Positions 1-8,184 of a stretch of DNA of 36,378 bases are shown here, one piece after another (the stretch's first letter is position 1; the number at the start of each line of letters is the position of its first letter). The stretch covers positions 1 through 36,378 of the forward strand of contig JAIPAL010000021.1 in NCBI GenBank assembly GCA_021740085.1. The letters run 5' to 3'. Source of the DNA: Crocinitomicaceae bacterium (GTDB taxonomy: Bacteria > Bacteroidota > Bacteroidia > Flavobacteriales_D > Crocinitomicaceae). The position numbers and the translations under genes are program-made. The notes below the pieces were generated by a model. The model searched no databases and was not told the DNA's origin. It saw nothing but the letters and a program-made list of their open reading frames with translations.

Positions 1-2
1 TC

Positions 3-65
3 GCCACAGATGGACCAGCCAATACTGTAGAAAGATCAATTATTTTAAGTTTTTCTAACACCTAA
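3..65 (+). CDS. possible C-terminal end of an upstream gene (partial)
   Basis: An open frame enters from the left edge and stops at TAA 63-65. It gives only about 20 residues ending in a hydrophobic stretch (IILSFSNT). That could be the last strand of a beta-rich protein, but it is far too short to identify. One other forward frame is also open for about 55 bases, so this call is weak. From here to the aconitase start at 231 the DNA is AT-rich and I see no other gene, hairpin or RNA. Confidence 0.2.
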   Translation, partial: ATDGPANTVERSIILSFSNT

Positions 66-230
66 AACCAAAGGTACTTGTTGGATATTAAAAATACTAA
101 TTTAATTTTTGGGCCAAGAACGAATCAAAAACCAACTATGGATCAATTTTTCGGAAAAAATATCGAATTTATGAAGTGACTCCTCGAGCAAAATTCTTAA
201 TTTTACTCATTATTTTTAAGAAATTAACGT

Positions 231-2495
231 ATGGTTTTCGATATTGACATGATTAAAAGGATCTATTCCCTTTATCCAACAAGAATAGAAGCAGCAAGAA
301 AATTAGTAGGGCGACCGCTAACATTAACAGAAAAAATTCTTTATACACACCTTTGGGAAGGCAACGCTACAGAAGCGTATTCGAGAGGTAACTCATATGT
401 AGATTTTGCACCGGATCGAGTTGCAATGCAAGATGCCACTGCTCAAATGGCCTTGCTTCAATTTATGCAAGCAGGTAAAAAGAAAGTGGCAGTTCCATCA
501 ACCGTTCATGCGGATCATCTTATCCTTGCAAAACTTGGCGCAAATAAAGACTTACAAGAATCGCTTAATCAAAACAACGAAGTTTTTAATTTTTTGTCCT
601 CTATTTCCAATAAATATGGTATTGGTTTTTGGAAGCCAGGAGCAGGAATTATCCATCAAGTTGTGTTAGAGAACTATGCATTTCCTGGTGGAATGATGAT
701 CGGAACTGATTCACATACTGTTAATGCTGGAGGTTTAGGAATGATTGCTATTGGAGTTGGTGGAGCAGATGCAGTAGATGTAATGGCAGCAATGGCTTGG
801 GAATTAAAGTTCCCTAAGTTAATTGGTGTAAAATTAACCGGAAAACTAAACGGTTGGACCTCAGCAAAAGACGTAATTCTTAAAGTAGCAGATATTTTAA
901 CAGTGAAAGGAGGAACAGGTGCAGTAGTCGAATATTTTGGAGAAGGAGCACTTTCCTTGTCTTGTACTGGAAAAGGTACTATTTGTAATATGGGTGCTGA
1001 AATAGGCGCTACCACTTCAACTTTTGGATACGATGAATCTATGCGACGGTATTTGAATGCTACAGGAAGAGCAGAAGTCGTGAGTGCAGCAGATCAGATT
1101 GCAGAACATTTGACGGGAGATCCTGAAGTATATGAGAATCCATCAGCCTATTTTGATGAATTAATAGAAATAAACCTTAGTGAATTAGAGCCGCAAATCA
1201 ATGGACCTTTCACGCCAGATCGTGGGACACCAATTTCAAAAATGAAGGACGACGCAGCAACAAATGCATGGCCAACAAAAGTAGAATGGGGATTAATCGG
1301 TTCATGCACGAATTCATCGTATGAGGATTTGGCAAGAGCAGCATCGATTGTAAAACAAGCCGTTGCCAATGGGATTATGCCAAAGGCTGAATTTGGAATC
1401 AATCCAGGTTCTGAACAAGTACGCTTTACAGCTGAACGTGATGGAATATTGGAAGATTTTGAAAAAATGGGAACCAAAATATTTACCAATGCTTGCGGTC
1501 CGTGTATTGGTCAATGGTCCAGAGAAGGGGCAGAAAAACAAGAAAAAAATACCATCATACATTCGTTTAATCGTAATTTTTCTAAACGTGCTGATGGTAA
1601 TCCAAATACACACGCTTTTGTAGCATCGCCAGAAATAGTTGCTGCAATTGCCATTGCTGGAGACCTTGGTTTTAATCCATTAACGGACTCATTGATAAAT
1701 AAAGATGGCGAGGCTTTTAAATTCGCGCCACCACAAGGTGACGAACTACCTCTATTAGGCTTTTCGGTAGAGGATAATGGTTATCAAGCACCCGCTGAAG
1801 ATGGAGCAAGTGTTCAAATTATTGTTGCTGAAGATTCATCTAGGTTGCAATTATTAGACAATTTCCCCATGTGGGACGGCGAAAACATTACAGGAGCGAA
1901 ATTGCTTATCAAAGCAAAAGGGAAATGTACAACCGACCATATTTCTATGGCTGGACCTTGGTTAAAATACCGTGGACATTTGGATAACATCTCCAACAAT
2001 TTATTGATTGGTGCAGAAAACGCCTTTAATGGCAAAGCAAATTGTGTAAAAAATTCACTCACATTAAATTACGGAGAAGTCCCTGCGGTTCAACGAGCTT
2101 ATAAAGCAGCTGGAATTCCAACAATTGTTGTGGGCGATCATAACTACGGAGAGGGTTCCTCACGTGAGCATGCGGCCATGGAGCCAAGACATCTAGGCGT
2201 AGCTGCAGTATTGGTGAAATCATTCGCACGTATCCACGAAACCAATCTCAAAAAACAAGGAATGCTGGCGTTAACGTTTCAAAATGAAACAGATTATGAT
2301 AAAATACAAGAAGATGACACTTTCAACTTTATTGATTTGAAATCATTCCTTCCCGGAAAAGCATTGACATTAGAAATTGTGCATTCAACTGGTAAAACGG
2401 ATGTTATTTCATTGAATCATACCTACAATAGCTCTCAAATTGATTGGTTTAAGGCAGGATCAGCCTTGAATTTGATTAAGTTAATGGAGAACTAA
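231..2495 (+). CDS. acn: aconitate hydratase
   Basis: Aconitase of the TCA cycle, interconverting citrate and isocitrate in the cytoplasm. At 754 residues it has the length of the mitochondrial-type enzyme usual in Bacteroidota. The substrate/Fe-S motif GTDSHT lies near residue 157. The three [4Fe-4S] cysteines are C359 (GSCTNSS) and C422 and C425 (ACGPCIG). The swivel-domain signature [13 protein letters not shown] is near residues 640-652, so all family landmarks are present and the enzyme should be active. The ATG at 231 gives the N-terminus expected for the family ([10 protein letters not shown]). A perfect TAnnTTTG promoter was not found upstream; TAATTTTA at 198-205 is one mismatch away. 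The gene stands alone and ends at a strong hairpin terminator shared with the convergent gene. Confidence 0.97.
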   Translation: MVFDIDMIKRIYSLYPTRIEAARKLVGRPLTLTEKILYTHLWEGNATEAYSRGNSYVDFAPDRVAMQDATAQMALLQFMQAGKKKVAVPSTVHADHLILAKLGANKDLQESLNQNNEVFNFLSSISNKYGIGFWKPGAGIIHQVVLENYAFPGGMMIGTDSHTVNAGGLGMIAIGVGGADAVDVMAAMAWELKFPKLIGVKLTGKLNGWTSAKDVILKVADILTVKGGTGAVVEYFGEGALSLSCTGKGTICNMGAEIGATTSTFGYDESMRRYLNATGRAEVVSAADQIAEHLTGDPEVYENPSAYFDELIEINLSELEPQINGPFTPDRGTPISKMKDDAATNAWPTKVEWGLIGSCTNSSYEDLARAASIVKQAVANGIMPKAEFGINPGSEQVRFTAERDGILEDFEKMGTKIFTNACGPCIGQWSREGAEKQEKNTIIHSFNRNFSKRADGNPNTHAFVASPEIVAAIAIAGDLGFNPLTDSLINKDGEAFKFAPPQGDELPLLGFSVEDNGYQAPAEDGASVQIIVAEDSSRLQLLDNFPMWDGENITGAKLLIKAKGKCTTDHISMAGPWLKYRGHLDNISNNLLIGAENAFNGKANCVKNSLTLNYGEVPAVQRAYKAAGIPTIVVGDHNYGEGSSREHAAMEPRHLGVAAVLVKSFARIHETNLKKQGMLALTFQNETDYDKIQEDDTFNFIDLKSFLPGKALTLEIVHSTGKTDVISLNHTYNSSQIDWFKAGSALNLIKLMEN

Positions 2496-2518
2496 GAACC
2501 TAAGCAATAGCGCATAAA

Positions 2519-2552
2519 AAAAGCCATCCGTTATGCGACGGATGGCTTTTTA
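2519..2552. terminator. bidirectional intrinsic terminator, copy 1
   Basis: A 14-bp perfect stem, AAAAAGCCATCCGT (2519-2532) with ACGGATGGCTTTTT (2539-2552), loop TATGCG. It has an A-run on one side and a T-run on the other, so it can stop transcription in both directions between the convergent acn (+) and the beta-barrel gene (-). A nearly identical hairpin lies at 6080-6113. Confidence 0.87.
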
Positions 2553-2565
2553 TTTAATGCATTAG

Positions 2566-3240
2566 TTAGAATTTAGCCGAAACACCAAATTGAATGGTTC
2601 CTCCGCCAAAACTACCCAGTTCAACGTGACCACCAAAATTTCGATTGAAATAAAATTTAGCGCCTAATGCCAAACGAAAACTGAAAGGGAAAGGGAACAA
2701 AACCTCATCAACAGAGTTCAAAAAATTTGCACTTGAAGGATCATATGGAGTAGTAGTGAACGTTCGATTAACGCCATAATAGCCAATACCCATACCTCCA
2801 TAAAAATTTACTTTCTCATTACTTGAGAAATAATAATTCAACCTTCCCATTGCACGGTATCTTTCGGCCGTATACTTCTCATTATAAGGCATAAGCAGCG
2901 CCATACCATTGGTGTCAAATAATTGATTATTAAATTCATCGTATTGATAACCGATATAATCCGAAGAATAACCCGACTTTACGTAATTAAAATCTGTACC
3001 CAAGCCTAATTTGTCAGTAAGCATGTACTCTAAACGGAACCCATACGAGAAAAAACCACCAACAAGCTGGTAATTATCAGCTTCCTGCGTATTAATTGAA
3101 AACAGTTGAGACACACCCAAATTTGGATAATTTGGTATACCAACATAAGGATCAACTAGTATATCACCTCTAAGCAATTGTGAATTAAAACTAAGGGAGT
3201 TCACCAGAAAACAAATGAATATTATTTTTTTTAGGGACAT
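2566..3240 (-). CDS. outer-membrane beta-barrel protein, paralogue A
   Basis: A 224-residue protein with an N-terminal signal peptide (MSLKKIIFICFLVNSLSFNS) followed by alternating hydrophobic and polar strands rich in Tyr, Gly and Phe. It ends in a terminal phenylalanine (GVSAKF), as expected of a small 8-stranded OMP recognised by the BAM complex. It is homologous over its full length to the protein at 6129-6788: shared QL.RG, DPY.G.PN, YG.R.EYM..DK.G.G.D.NY, R.NY, GGG.IQFG.SAKF. No ligand or enzyme motif is visible. The class is known for opacity-like or OmpW/OmpA-barrel folds with varied roles, so the function here is unknown. It ends 14 bases before the shared terminator. Confidence 0.85.
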   Translation of the reverse strand: MSLKKIIFICFLVNSLSFNSQLLRGDILVDPYVGIPNYPNLGVSQLFSINTQEADNYQLVGGFFSYGFRLEYMLTDKLGLGTDFNYVKSGYSSDYIGYQYDEFNNQLFDTNGMALLMPYNEKYTAERYRAMGRLNYYFSSNEKVNFYGGMGIGYYGVNRTFTTTPYDPSSANFLNSVDEVLFPFPFSFRLALGAKFYFNRNFGGHVELGSFGGGTIQFGVSAKF

Positions 3241-3244
3241 AATC

Positions 3245-3252
3245 TAAATTTG
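3245..3252 (+). promoter_or_regulatory. candidate -7 promoter element (TAAATTTG)
   Basis: An exact match to the Bacteroidota -7 consensus TAnnTTTG, 41 bases before the ATG of the plus-strand lipoprotein gene. No clear -33 TTG is seen, because the upstream side lies inside the start of the divergent beta-barrel gene. Confidence 0.4.
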
Positions 3253-3293
3253 TACGATTAATAGTTAATTTGGTATAAATCTAAGTCTTTTTT

Positions 3294-4592
3294 ATGACCA
3301 ATTCGAGGAAATATAATTCTACCTTCTTTCTATTAGTAATGATAGTTCTTTTTGGCTGTAAAAAAACCGAATCTAGTAACATTAAAGTACACATAGAAAG
3401 TATTCCTGGGAGTAAATACCACGAACAAAATGGGACCTGGTGGGGATACAACCAGCAAAAAATTGTTCGATTTGAAAACAAGGTCTTCATGACTGTTGTC
3501 GATAATGATAATTTATCAAACGGTTTACCCAACGCAAACAATCCCTCAACCGTTTACCTCTATTGTAAGACAGGCAATGGTCCTTGGGTAAAAGGTGCAG
3601 GAATTCCTACTTCACGACCCGCAAATATATTGGTCGATTCTAAAGGCTGCATTCACTTAATCGTTTTTGAACCCACGGAAACTGATCCCACAGAAAATGG
3701 ATCGCTTGGAAAACTAAAACACTTTTCTTTTCCAAATGCTAAAAGTGGTGACATCTTTAACCACACGATAGAATTAATCGTTGATCATACGCCTGGATCC
3801 GCTGAAACTGTCAACATACGCATTGGAGCATCCATCAGTGCTGACGATATACTGTACGTTTCATTTGGATTGTACCAAGACCTTAAACTCTACAGCAAGC
3901 AGGTCGATGCACCCAATTGGACCGAAGAAATGGCTGGCCAAAATTTGGGTAATTCCTACTACTACCCTTTTGTTTTAGGAACGCCTAATGGACCTTGTGT
4001 GTTGGCTGTGCAAGATGATTATGTTGGTCCCGGTTTACCCGCCATTTATTATAAAAATAAATTATTTCATCGATTTAATGGCACATGGACCAACCAAACC
4101 ATGTGTGATTTAAGTGCTCACCCCTTGGCAGCAACTCGGAACAGATTAGTAGACAATTGCGAATTATTTCTGAGTTCCTCCAACAAGGCAATAGGTATTT
4201 ATCAAAAACTCCTTGATCCCTCAGCGGAATGGAAATCTAGCTTCTATCAACTAGAAATAGATGCAAGCGGACAAACTACCGAAACACCTATTCCATTAGA
4301 TATGGATGATATTAATCGAATTAGACTGATTGAACACCAAGGAACCATCTATTACCTGTGTATCAAGTACAATGGTTTATTTATAAAGAAAGGAATCGAT
4401 GGAAGTCTCAGAGAAATCAAATTGCCCTCTTTTGTTTCAGGAAACTATATGTACTTGAGCAATGCGTCTAATGGCAGTTCCATAAATTCAAACTACATAG
4501 ACATTCTGTTACTTAATGGGAATGCACAAGATTATCCCAATGGGACCAACCATTATGTGCGCATAAATAAATGTGAGTTAGAAAAGCTATGA
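3294..4592 (+). CDS. secreted lipoprotein of unknown function, possibly beta-propeller-like
   Basis: A 432-residue protein. Its N-terminal hydrophobic segment ends in a lipobox (VLFGC, lipidated Cys at residue 22) followed by KK, so it should be exported by Sec and anchored in the envelope. The rest is rich in Gly, Trp, Asn and short beta-type repeats such as D-[GS]-x-hydrophobic turns (VDSKGCIHLIVF, ADDILYVSFGL, EHQGTIYYLCIK). This spacing resembles BNR/sialidase-like propeller blades, but no canonical Asp box is intact, so the fold is inferred. No catalytic motif is recognised. It is divergent from beta-barrel paralogue A and is followed after 94 bases by a T9SS cargo gene on the same strand. 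Confidence 0.8.
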   Translation: MTNSRKYNSTFFLLVMIVLFGCKKTESSNIKVHIESIPGSKYHEQNGTWWGYNQQKIVRFENKVFMTVVDNDNLSNGLPNANNPSTVYLYCKTGNGPWVKGAGIPTSRPANILVDSKGCIHLIVFEPTETDPTENGSLGKLKHFSFPNAKSGDIFNHTIELIVDHTPGSAETVNIRIGASISADDILYVSFGLYQDLKLYSKQVDAPNWTEEMAGQNLGNSYYYPFVLGTPNGPCVLAVQDDYVGPGLPAIYYKNKLFHRFNGTWTNQTMCDLSAHPLAATRNRLVDNCELFLSSSNKAIGIYQKLLDPSAEWKSSFYQLEIDASGQTTETPIPLDMDDINRIRLIEHQGTIYYLCIKYNGLFIKKGIDGSLREIKLPSFVSGNYMYLSNASNGSSINSNYIDILLLNGNAQDYPNGTNHYVRINKCELEKL

Positions 4593-4686
4593 TGAAATTA
4601 CTATAATTGTCATCGGTCAAAGAAATAATATAAATCAAGTATTTACAAAACATTATTGTACTTTTAACAAAAAGAAACCAACTACT

Positions 4687-6006
4687 ATGAAAAAAACGCT
4701 ATTCTTATTTATCATAATCGCAGCGAACACCTGTTTATCGCAGAATGGACCGATATCATTTGAAACCGGTGGATACGGAACACTTTGGACATGGACCGTA
4801 TTTGAAAATGACAATCAACCACCATTAGAAATCGTTGCCAATCCATCAGTTGCAGGAATAAATCTTTCAGCGCAGGTGGCAAAATTTACTGCAAAACAAA
4901 ATGGAATGCCATGGGCTGGATGCGAATCACAGCATGGTGCCGACATAGGAACTTTCACCTTAACTGCGAGTAATTGCATTGTAAAAATAATGGTCTACAA
5001 ACCTATTATTAGTCCTGTTGGGATAAAGTTTGCAACTCCTTCAGGAGCTTCTACGGGAGAACTATTGGTTAGCAATACACTCATCAATCAGTGGGAGGAA
5101 CTTACTTTTGATTTCACCGGCATCATTGGAGCGCCTTCATCTTCAGGCATCGATCAAATCATTATTTTTCCAGATTTTCAACAACGGAACCAAGACAACA
5201 TCTGTTATTTCGATAATATCAAATTTAGCAATCAGGGTCCACCCCTAAACGAACCTATGGTAGCGGCACCAACACCAACTTATAATGCTTCAAACGTTAT
5301 TTCCATGTTCAGTAATCCTTACACGAACGTTACCGTTGACACCTGGCAAGCCCCGTGGTCGCAAGGCACACTAAATAATTTACAAATTGCTGGAAACGAC
5401 ACTAAGAAATATACTAACTTGAATTATGTGGGCATCGAAACATTAGGTTCGAATATTCTAAATGTAAGCGCAATGACCCACCTAAGAATAGATGCGTGGA
5501 CTGCCAATATTACTAATTTAAAAATTAAACTGGTTGATTTTGGGGCAGATATGGCCTATGCAGGGGGCGATGACAGCGAGCACGAATTGTCTTTTGTCCC
5601 TACATTAGAACAGTGGAACACTTACGACATTCCACTGAGTAATTTCACTTCATTGAATAGCACCCAACACATTGCGCAGCTGATTATTTCTGCCGCTCCT
5701 GCAGCATCAGGTGTTGTCTATATTGATAACGTATTATTCAGAAATGACAACAATATTGGTTTGGGAGAAAATAACAAGATCGAAATGGAAGTCTTTCCCA
5801 ACCCAACACGCGATGAATTAATCATTCGTCATTCAGAGCAAACCACTCGAATTCTACTCGTGGATTGCTTTGGACAAAGGCTAATGGAGATTATCCCTAC
5901 CTCTTCGGAAACGACCATCGACCTTTCTAACTTTCCAGCAGGATATTATCTTCTACAAAGCGAGCAATCTGAGCAGAAGATGACAAAAAGAATAGTAAAG
6001 CTGTAG
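4687..6006 (+). CDS. T9SS-secreted protein with two carbohydrate-binding-like modules, no catalytic domain
   Basis: A 439-residue protein. Residues 1-18 are a signal peptide. About 20-180 and 187-350 form two beta-sandwich (galactose-binding-like) modules. Each ends in a typical 'YFDNIKF' or 'YIDNVLF' strand. The second carries the IAGNDTKKY, VGIETL, KLVDFGAD and DDSEHEL run that I associate with modules attached to GH16-type secreted glycanases of marine Bacteroidota. Residues 369-439 are a type A Por sorting domain: VFPNPTRDEL at its start, GYYLLQ and a basic end (KRIVKL). The protein should therefore cross the outer membrane by T9SS and be attached to the surface or released. No glycoside hydrolase, lyase or peptidase motif lies between the modules and the sorting domain. 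A polysaccharide-binding surface protein is inferred. Confidence 0.9.
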   Translation: MKKTLFLFIIIAANTCLSQNGPISFETGGYGTLWTWTVFENDNQPPLEIVANPSVAGINLSAQVAKFTAKQNGMPWAGCESQHGADIGTFTLTASNCIVKIMVYKPIISPVGIKFATPSGASTGELLVSNTLINQWEELTFDFTGIIGAPSSSGIDQIIIFPDFQQRNQDNICYFDNIKFSNQGPPLNEPMVAAPTPTYNASNVISMFSNPYTNVTVDTWQAPWSQGTLNNLQIAGNDTKKYTNLNYVGIETLGSNILNVSAMTHLRIDAWTANITNLKIKLVDFGADMAYAGGDDSEHELSFVPTLEQWNTYDIPLSNFTSLNSTQHIAQLIISAAPAASGVVYIDNVLFRNDNNIGLGENNKIEMEVFPNPTRDELIIRHSEQTTRILLVDCFGQRLMEIIPTSSETTIDLSNFPAGYYLLQSEQSEQKMTKRIVKL

Positions 6007-6079
6007 TTCATACATCAACTAAACGCTTCCTTCTATTCTCAAAAGATCTCTAGAAAACAAGCTGTACTTTTAGCGCATA

Positions 6080-6113
6080 AAAAAGCCATCCGTCATTTGA
6101 CGGATGGCTTTTT
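6080..6113. terminator. bidirectional intrinsic terminator, copy 2
   Basis: The stem AAAAAGCCATCCGTC (6080-6094) pairs with GACGGATGGCTTTTT (6099-6113) around a tiny loop ATTT. The sequence matches the hairpin at 2519-2552 except in the loop, and the match continues outside the stem (TAGCGCATAAAA before it). It separates the convergent T9SS gene and beta-barrel paralogue B. Confidence 0.87.
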
Positions 6114-6128
6114 CATTAATTATATTAT

Positions 6129-6788
6129 TTAGAATTTAGCTGAAAGTCCAAATTGGATTAATCCTCCTCCAAAAACCCCTAATTCTACATGGGCACCAAT
6201 ATTCTGAGTGAAATATATTTTCGTCCCTATAGCCAACCTTCCCGTTACAGGAATCAATGCCTTATCAACACTTTCATTTGTACTCATTGGATTAGATGGT
6301 TCCGTAGTGTATTCTCGTTTAGCACTTTTATACCCAGCAGCAAAACCAGAATAAACATCCACTTTATCACTTTGGAAAAAATGATAATTTAGACGAAACA
6401 TGGCACGTAATTTTTTTGCTGTATATTCATCCGTGTATGGTCTATATTGAGGGTCTCCATTTACATAAATAACTGCTCCAGAAGCATCGTATTGATAATC
6501 AGTATAATCATAAGAAAAGCCTGAAACTTCATAGTTAATATCTGCACCTACACCAACTTTATCAGCGATCATATATTCAATTCTCCCCCCATAAGACAAG
6601 GCACTTCCTATCGTTTTATAATTTGACACTGTAGTACTAGATCCATCATATTGACTATACAATAAACTATTCGCCCAATTAGGAACCCCAATGTATGGGT
6701 CAATAATAAAATTACCTCGCATGAGTTGAGCATTCACAGTAACTAGACCAATTGAAAATCCAGCAATTAAAAGTAGTTTTTTCATCAT
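6129..6788 (-). CDS. outer-membrane beta-barrel protein, paralogue B
   Basis: A 219-residue protein with a clear signal peptide (MMKKLLLIAGFSIGLVTVNA) and an all-beta, Tyr/Gly-rich body ending in GLSAKF with the C-terminal Phe typical of outer-membrane barrels. It aligns end to end with paralogue A at 2566-3240, including the N-terminal QLMRGN.IIDPYIGVPN segment and the last 20 residues. Loop lengths differ in the middle (around residues 45-60 and 105-120), where extracellular loops would be expected. The function is unknown. It is probably monocistronic: the upstream gap to aroA (6789-6939) holds no gene, and I found no exact TAnnTTTG there. The terminator copy lies directly downstream. Confidence 0.87.
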   Translation of the reverse strand: MMKKLLLIAGFSIGLVTVNAQLMRGNFIIDPYIGVPNWANSLLYSQYDGSSTTVSNYKTIGSALSYGGRIEYMIADKVGVGADINYEVSGFSYDYTDYQYDASGAVIYVNGDPQYRPYTDEYTAKKLRAMFRLNYHFFQSDKVDVYSGFAAGYKSAKREYTTEPSNPMSTNESVDKALIPVTGRLAIGTKIYFTQNIGAHVELGVFGGGLIQFGLSAKF

Positions 6789-6939
6789 TTTTTTTTAGAT
6801 AAGTTAAAAATGTTATTTCCAAACTTTTTGGTCAACATTCCAAAATTTAGTGACGAAATTAATAATTATTTTTAAAGCTGAAGATTAGTTACGCAAAGTT
6901 TACTTGCGGATTAGAAGGTAGAAAGAAGTAATTAATACC

Positions 6940-8184
6940 TTAAACGCTAACGCTTAACTCTTCCAGATCGTTAAAAAAATTAGGATATGATTTCGACACG
7001 CAAGCCACATTATCAATGACAATATCAGAAGAAGCGATACAAGCGGAAATTGCGCCAGCCATCGAAATGCGATGATCATTATAGGTAGCGATTGTTCCGC
7101 CCTTAACCTTTCCCTTGCCTTCGATAAAGATGCTGTCCTCAACAATTCGATAATTCACTCCAAGAACATTCAGCATCTTGACAATACTAAGTTGGCGATT
7201 TGATTCTTTATTCTCCAAACGATGAAGTCCTATAATTTCACTCGTACCCACTGCTGCACATGCCAAAATTGCAAGAGGAGGAAATAAATCAGGGCAGTGG
7301 GTGGCATCAAAAATAAAGGAGCGTTTTTCATTTTGCTTCACCTTAATTTCCTGTTCATGAACTTCCACTCTGGCACCAAATGCTTCTAAGGCCTCCAATA
7401 TACATTTGTCAGCTTGAGTAGAACTAATCGACAATCCTTTCATCGTTATTTCACCTGAAATTGCCGCGCCAACCAAATGATTTGCCGCACCGCTCCAATC
7501 GCCCTCTACACTAATTCTTTGAGGAGACATCAGTTGATTGCCACTGATATAAAATGTGTTGTAATCTTCATGACGAATACTTACGCCGAAATCGTTCAAG
7601 ACATCGATGGTTAAATCAATGTAAGGCTTACTACTTAATTCCTTTACGTTCAATATACTATCAAAAGGTCTTTGCGAAAGCGAAATAAGTAACCCAGAAA
7701 GAAATTGAGAACTATCCGATGCATTCACCGACAAAGAAGTCTTGGTAATTTCACCCTCGATTACTATAGGAAGAAAATCATTATTGGATTCAACTTGCAA
7801 GCCTATTGCTCGCAATTGATATACCAGTGAAACAATCGATCGTTTCAGCAAAGTGCCTTCACCTTGAAGAATTAATCGCTTAGCAAACCCTAATCCAATA
7901 GTTGACATTAAGCGAAGCAACAAGCCGGACTCGCCCACATTCAGAACAAGTTCTTCCGAGCGAACCTTAAAAGCTGGAGGCACAAGTACACCATTTTGAA
8001 ACGTTGCTCCCAATTCCTTAACTACACCAAGAGCCGCCTTCACATCCTCCGAAGGCATATCAACTAAAAGATCCGTATTCTCTTTGGCAAGAACGGCGCA
8101 GATAATTGCCCTTTGCAGGTAACTTTTGGATGGATTAGCCACCAGACTTCCTTGATACTTAAAGGGAAGAATTGTTCTATTCAT
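6940..8184 (-). CDS. aroA: 3-phosphoshikimate 1-carboxyvinyltransferase (EPSP synthase)
   Basis: The sixth step of the shikimate pathway, joining shikimate 3-phosphate with phosphoenolpyruvate in the cytoplasm. Family landmarks in order: PSKSYLQRA near the N-terminus (catalytic Lys), GESGLLLR in place of the usual NAGTAxR, SSQFLSGLL, the PDLFP catalytic Asp, RLENKESNR, and NDHRISMAGA. The GESG variant is a divergent form seen in Bacteroidota enzymes, which as I recall are often glyphosate-tolerant; that trait is not shown here. Two ATGs are possible. The one at 8184 overlaps the upstream stop as ATGAATAG (8 bases), which suits translational coupling. The one at 8196 would add four residues and a 20-base overlap. 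I prefer 8184. It is second in the operon with DAHP synthase/chorismate mutase. Confidence 0.93.
   Translation of the reverse strand: MNRTILPFKYQGSLVANPSKSYLQRAIICAVLAKENTDLLVDMPSEDVKAALGVVKELGATFQNGVLVPPAFKVRSEELVLNVGESGLLLRLMSTIGLGFAKRLILQGEGTLLKRSIVSLVYQLRAIGLQVESNNDFLPIVIEGEITKTSLSVNASDSSQFLSGLLISLSQRPFDSILNVKELSSKPYIDLTIDVLNDFGVSIRHEDYNTFYISGNQLMSPQRISVEGDWSGAANHLVGAAISGEITMKGLSISSTQADKCILEALEAFGARVEVHEQEIKVKQNEKRSFIFDATHCPDLFPPLAILACAAVGTSEIIGLHRLENKESNRQLSIVKMLNVLGVNYRIVEDSIFIEGKGKVKGGTIATYNDHRISMAGAISACIASSDIVIDNVACVSKSYPNFFNDLEELSVSV

Noticed and set aside
674..1623. Open frames on both strands inside the aconitase gene
   Set aside because: They overlap a complete aconitase gene with all family motifs; their translations are low-complexity and show no start context or family pattern.
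6893..6909. Small hairpin CGCAA...TTGCG downstream of aroA
   Set aside because: Only five base pairs and no T-run on either side; too weak for a terminator.
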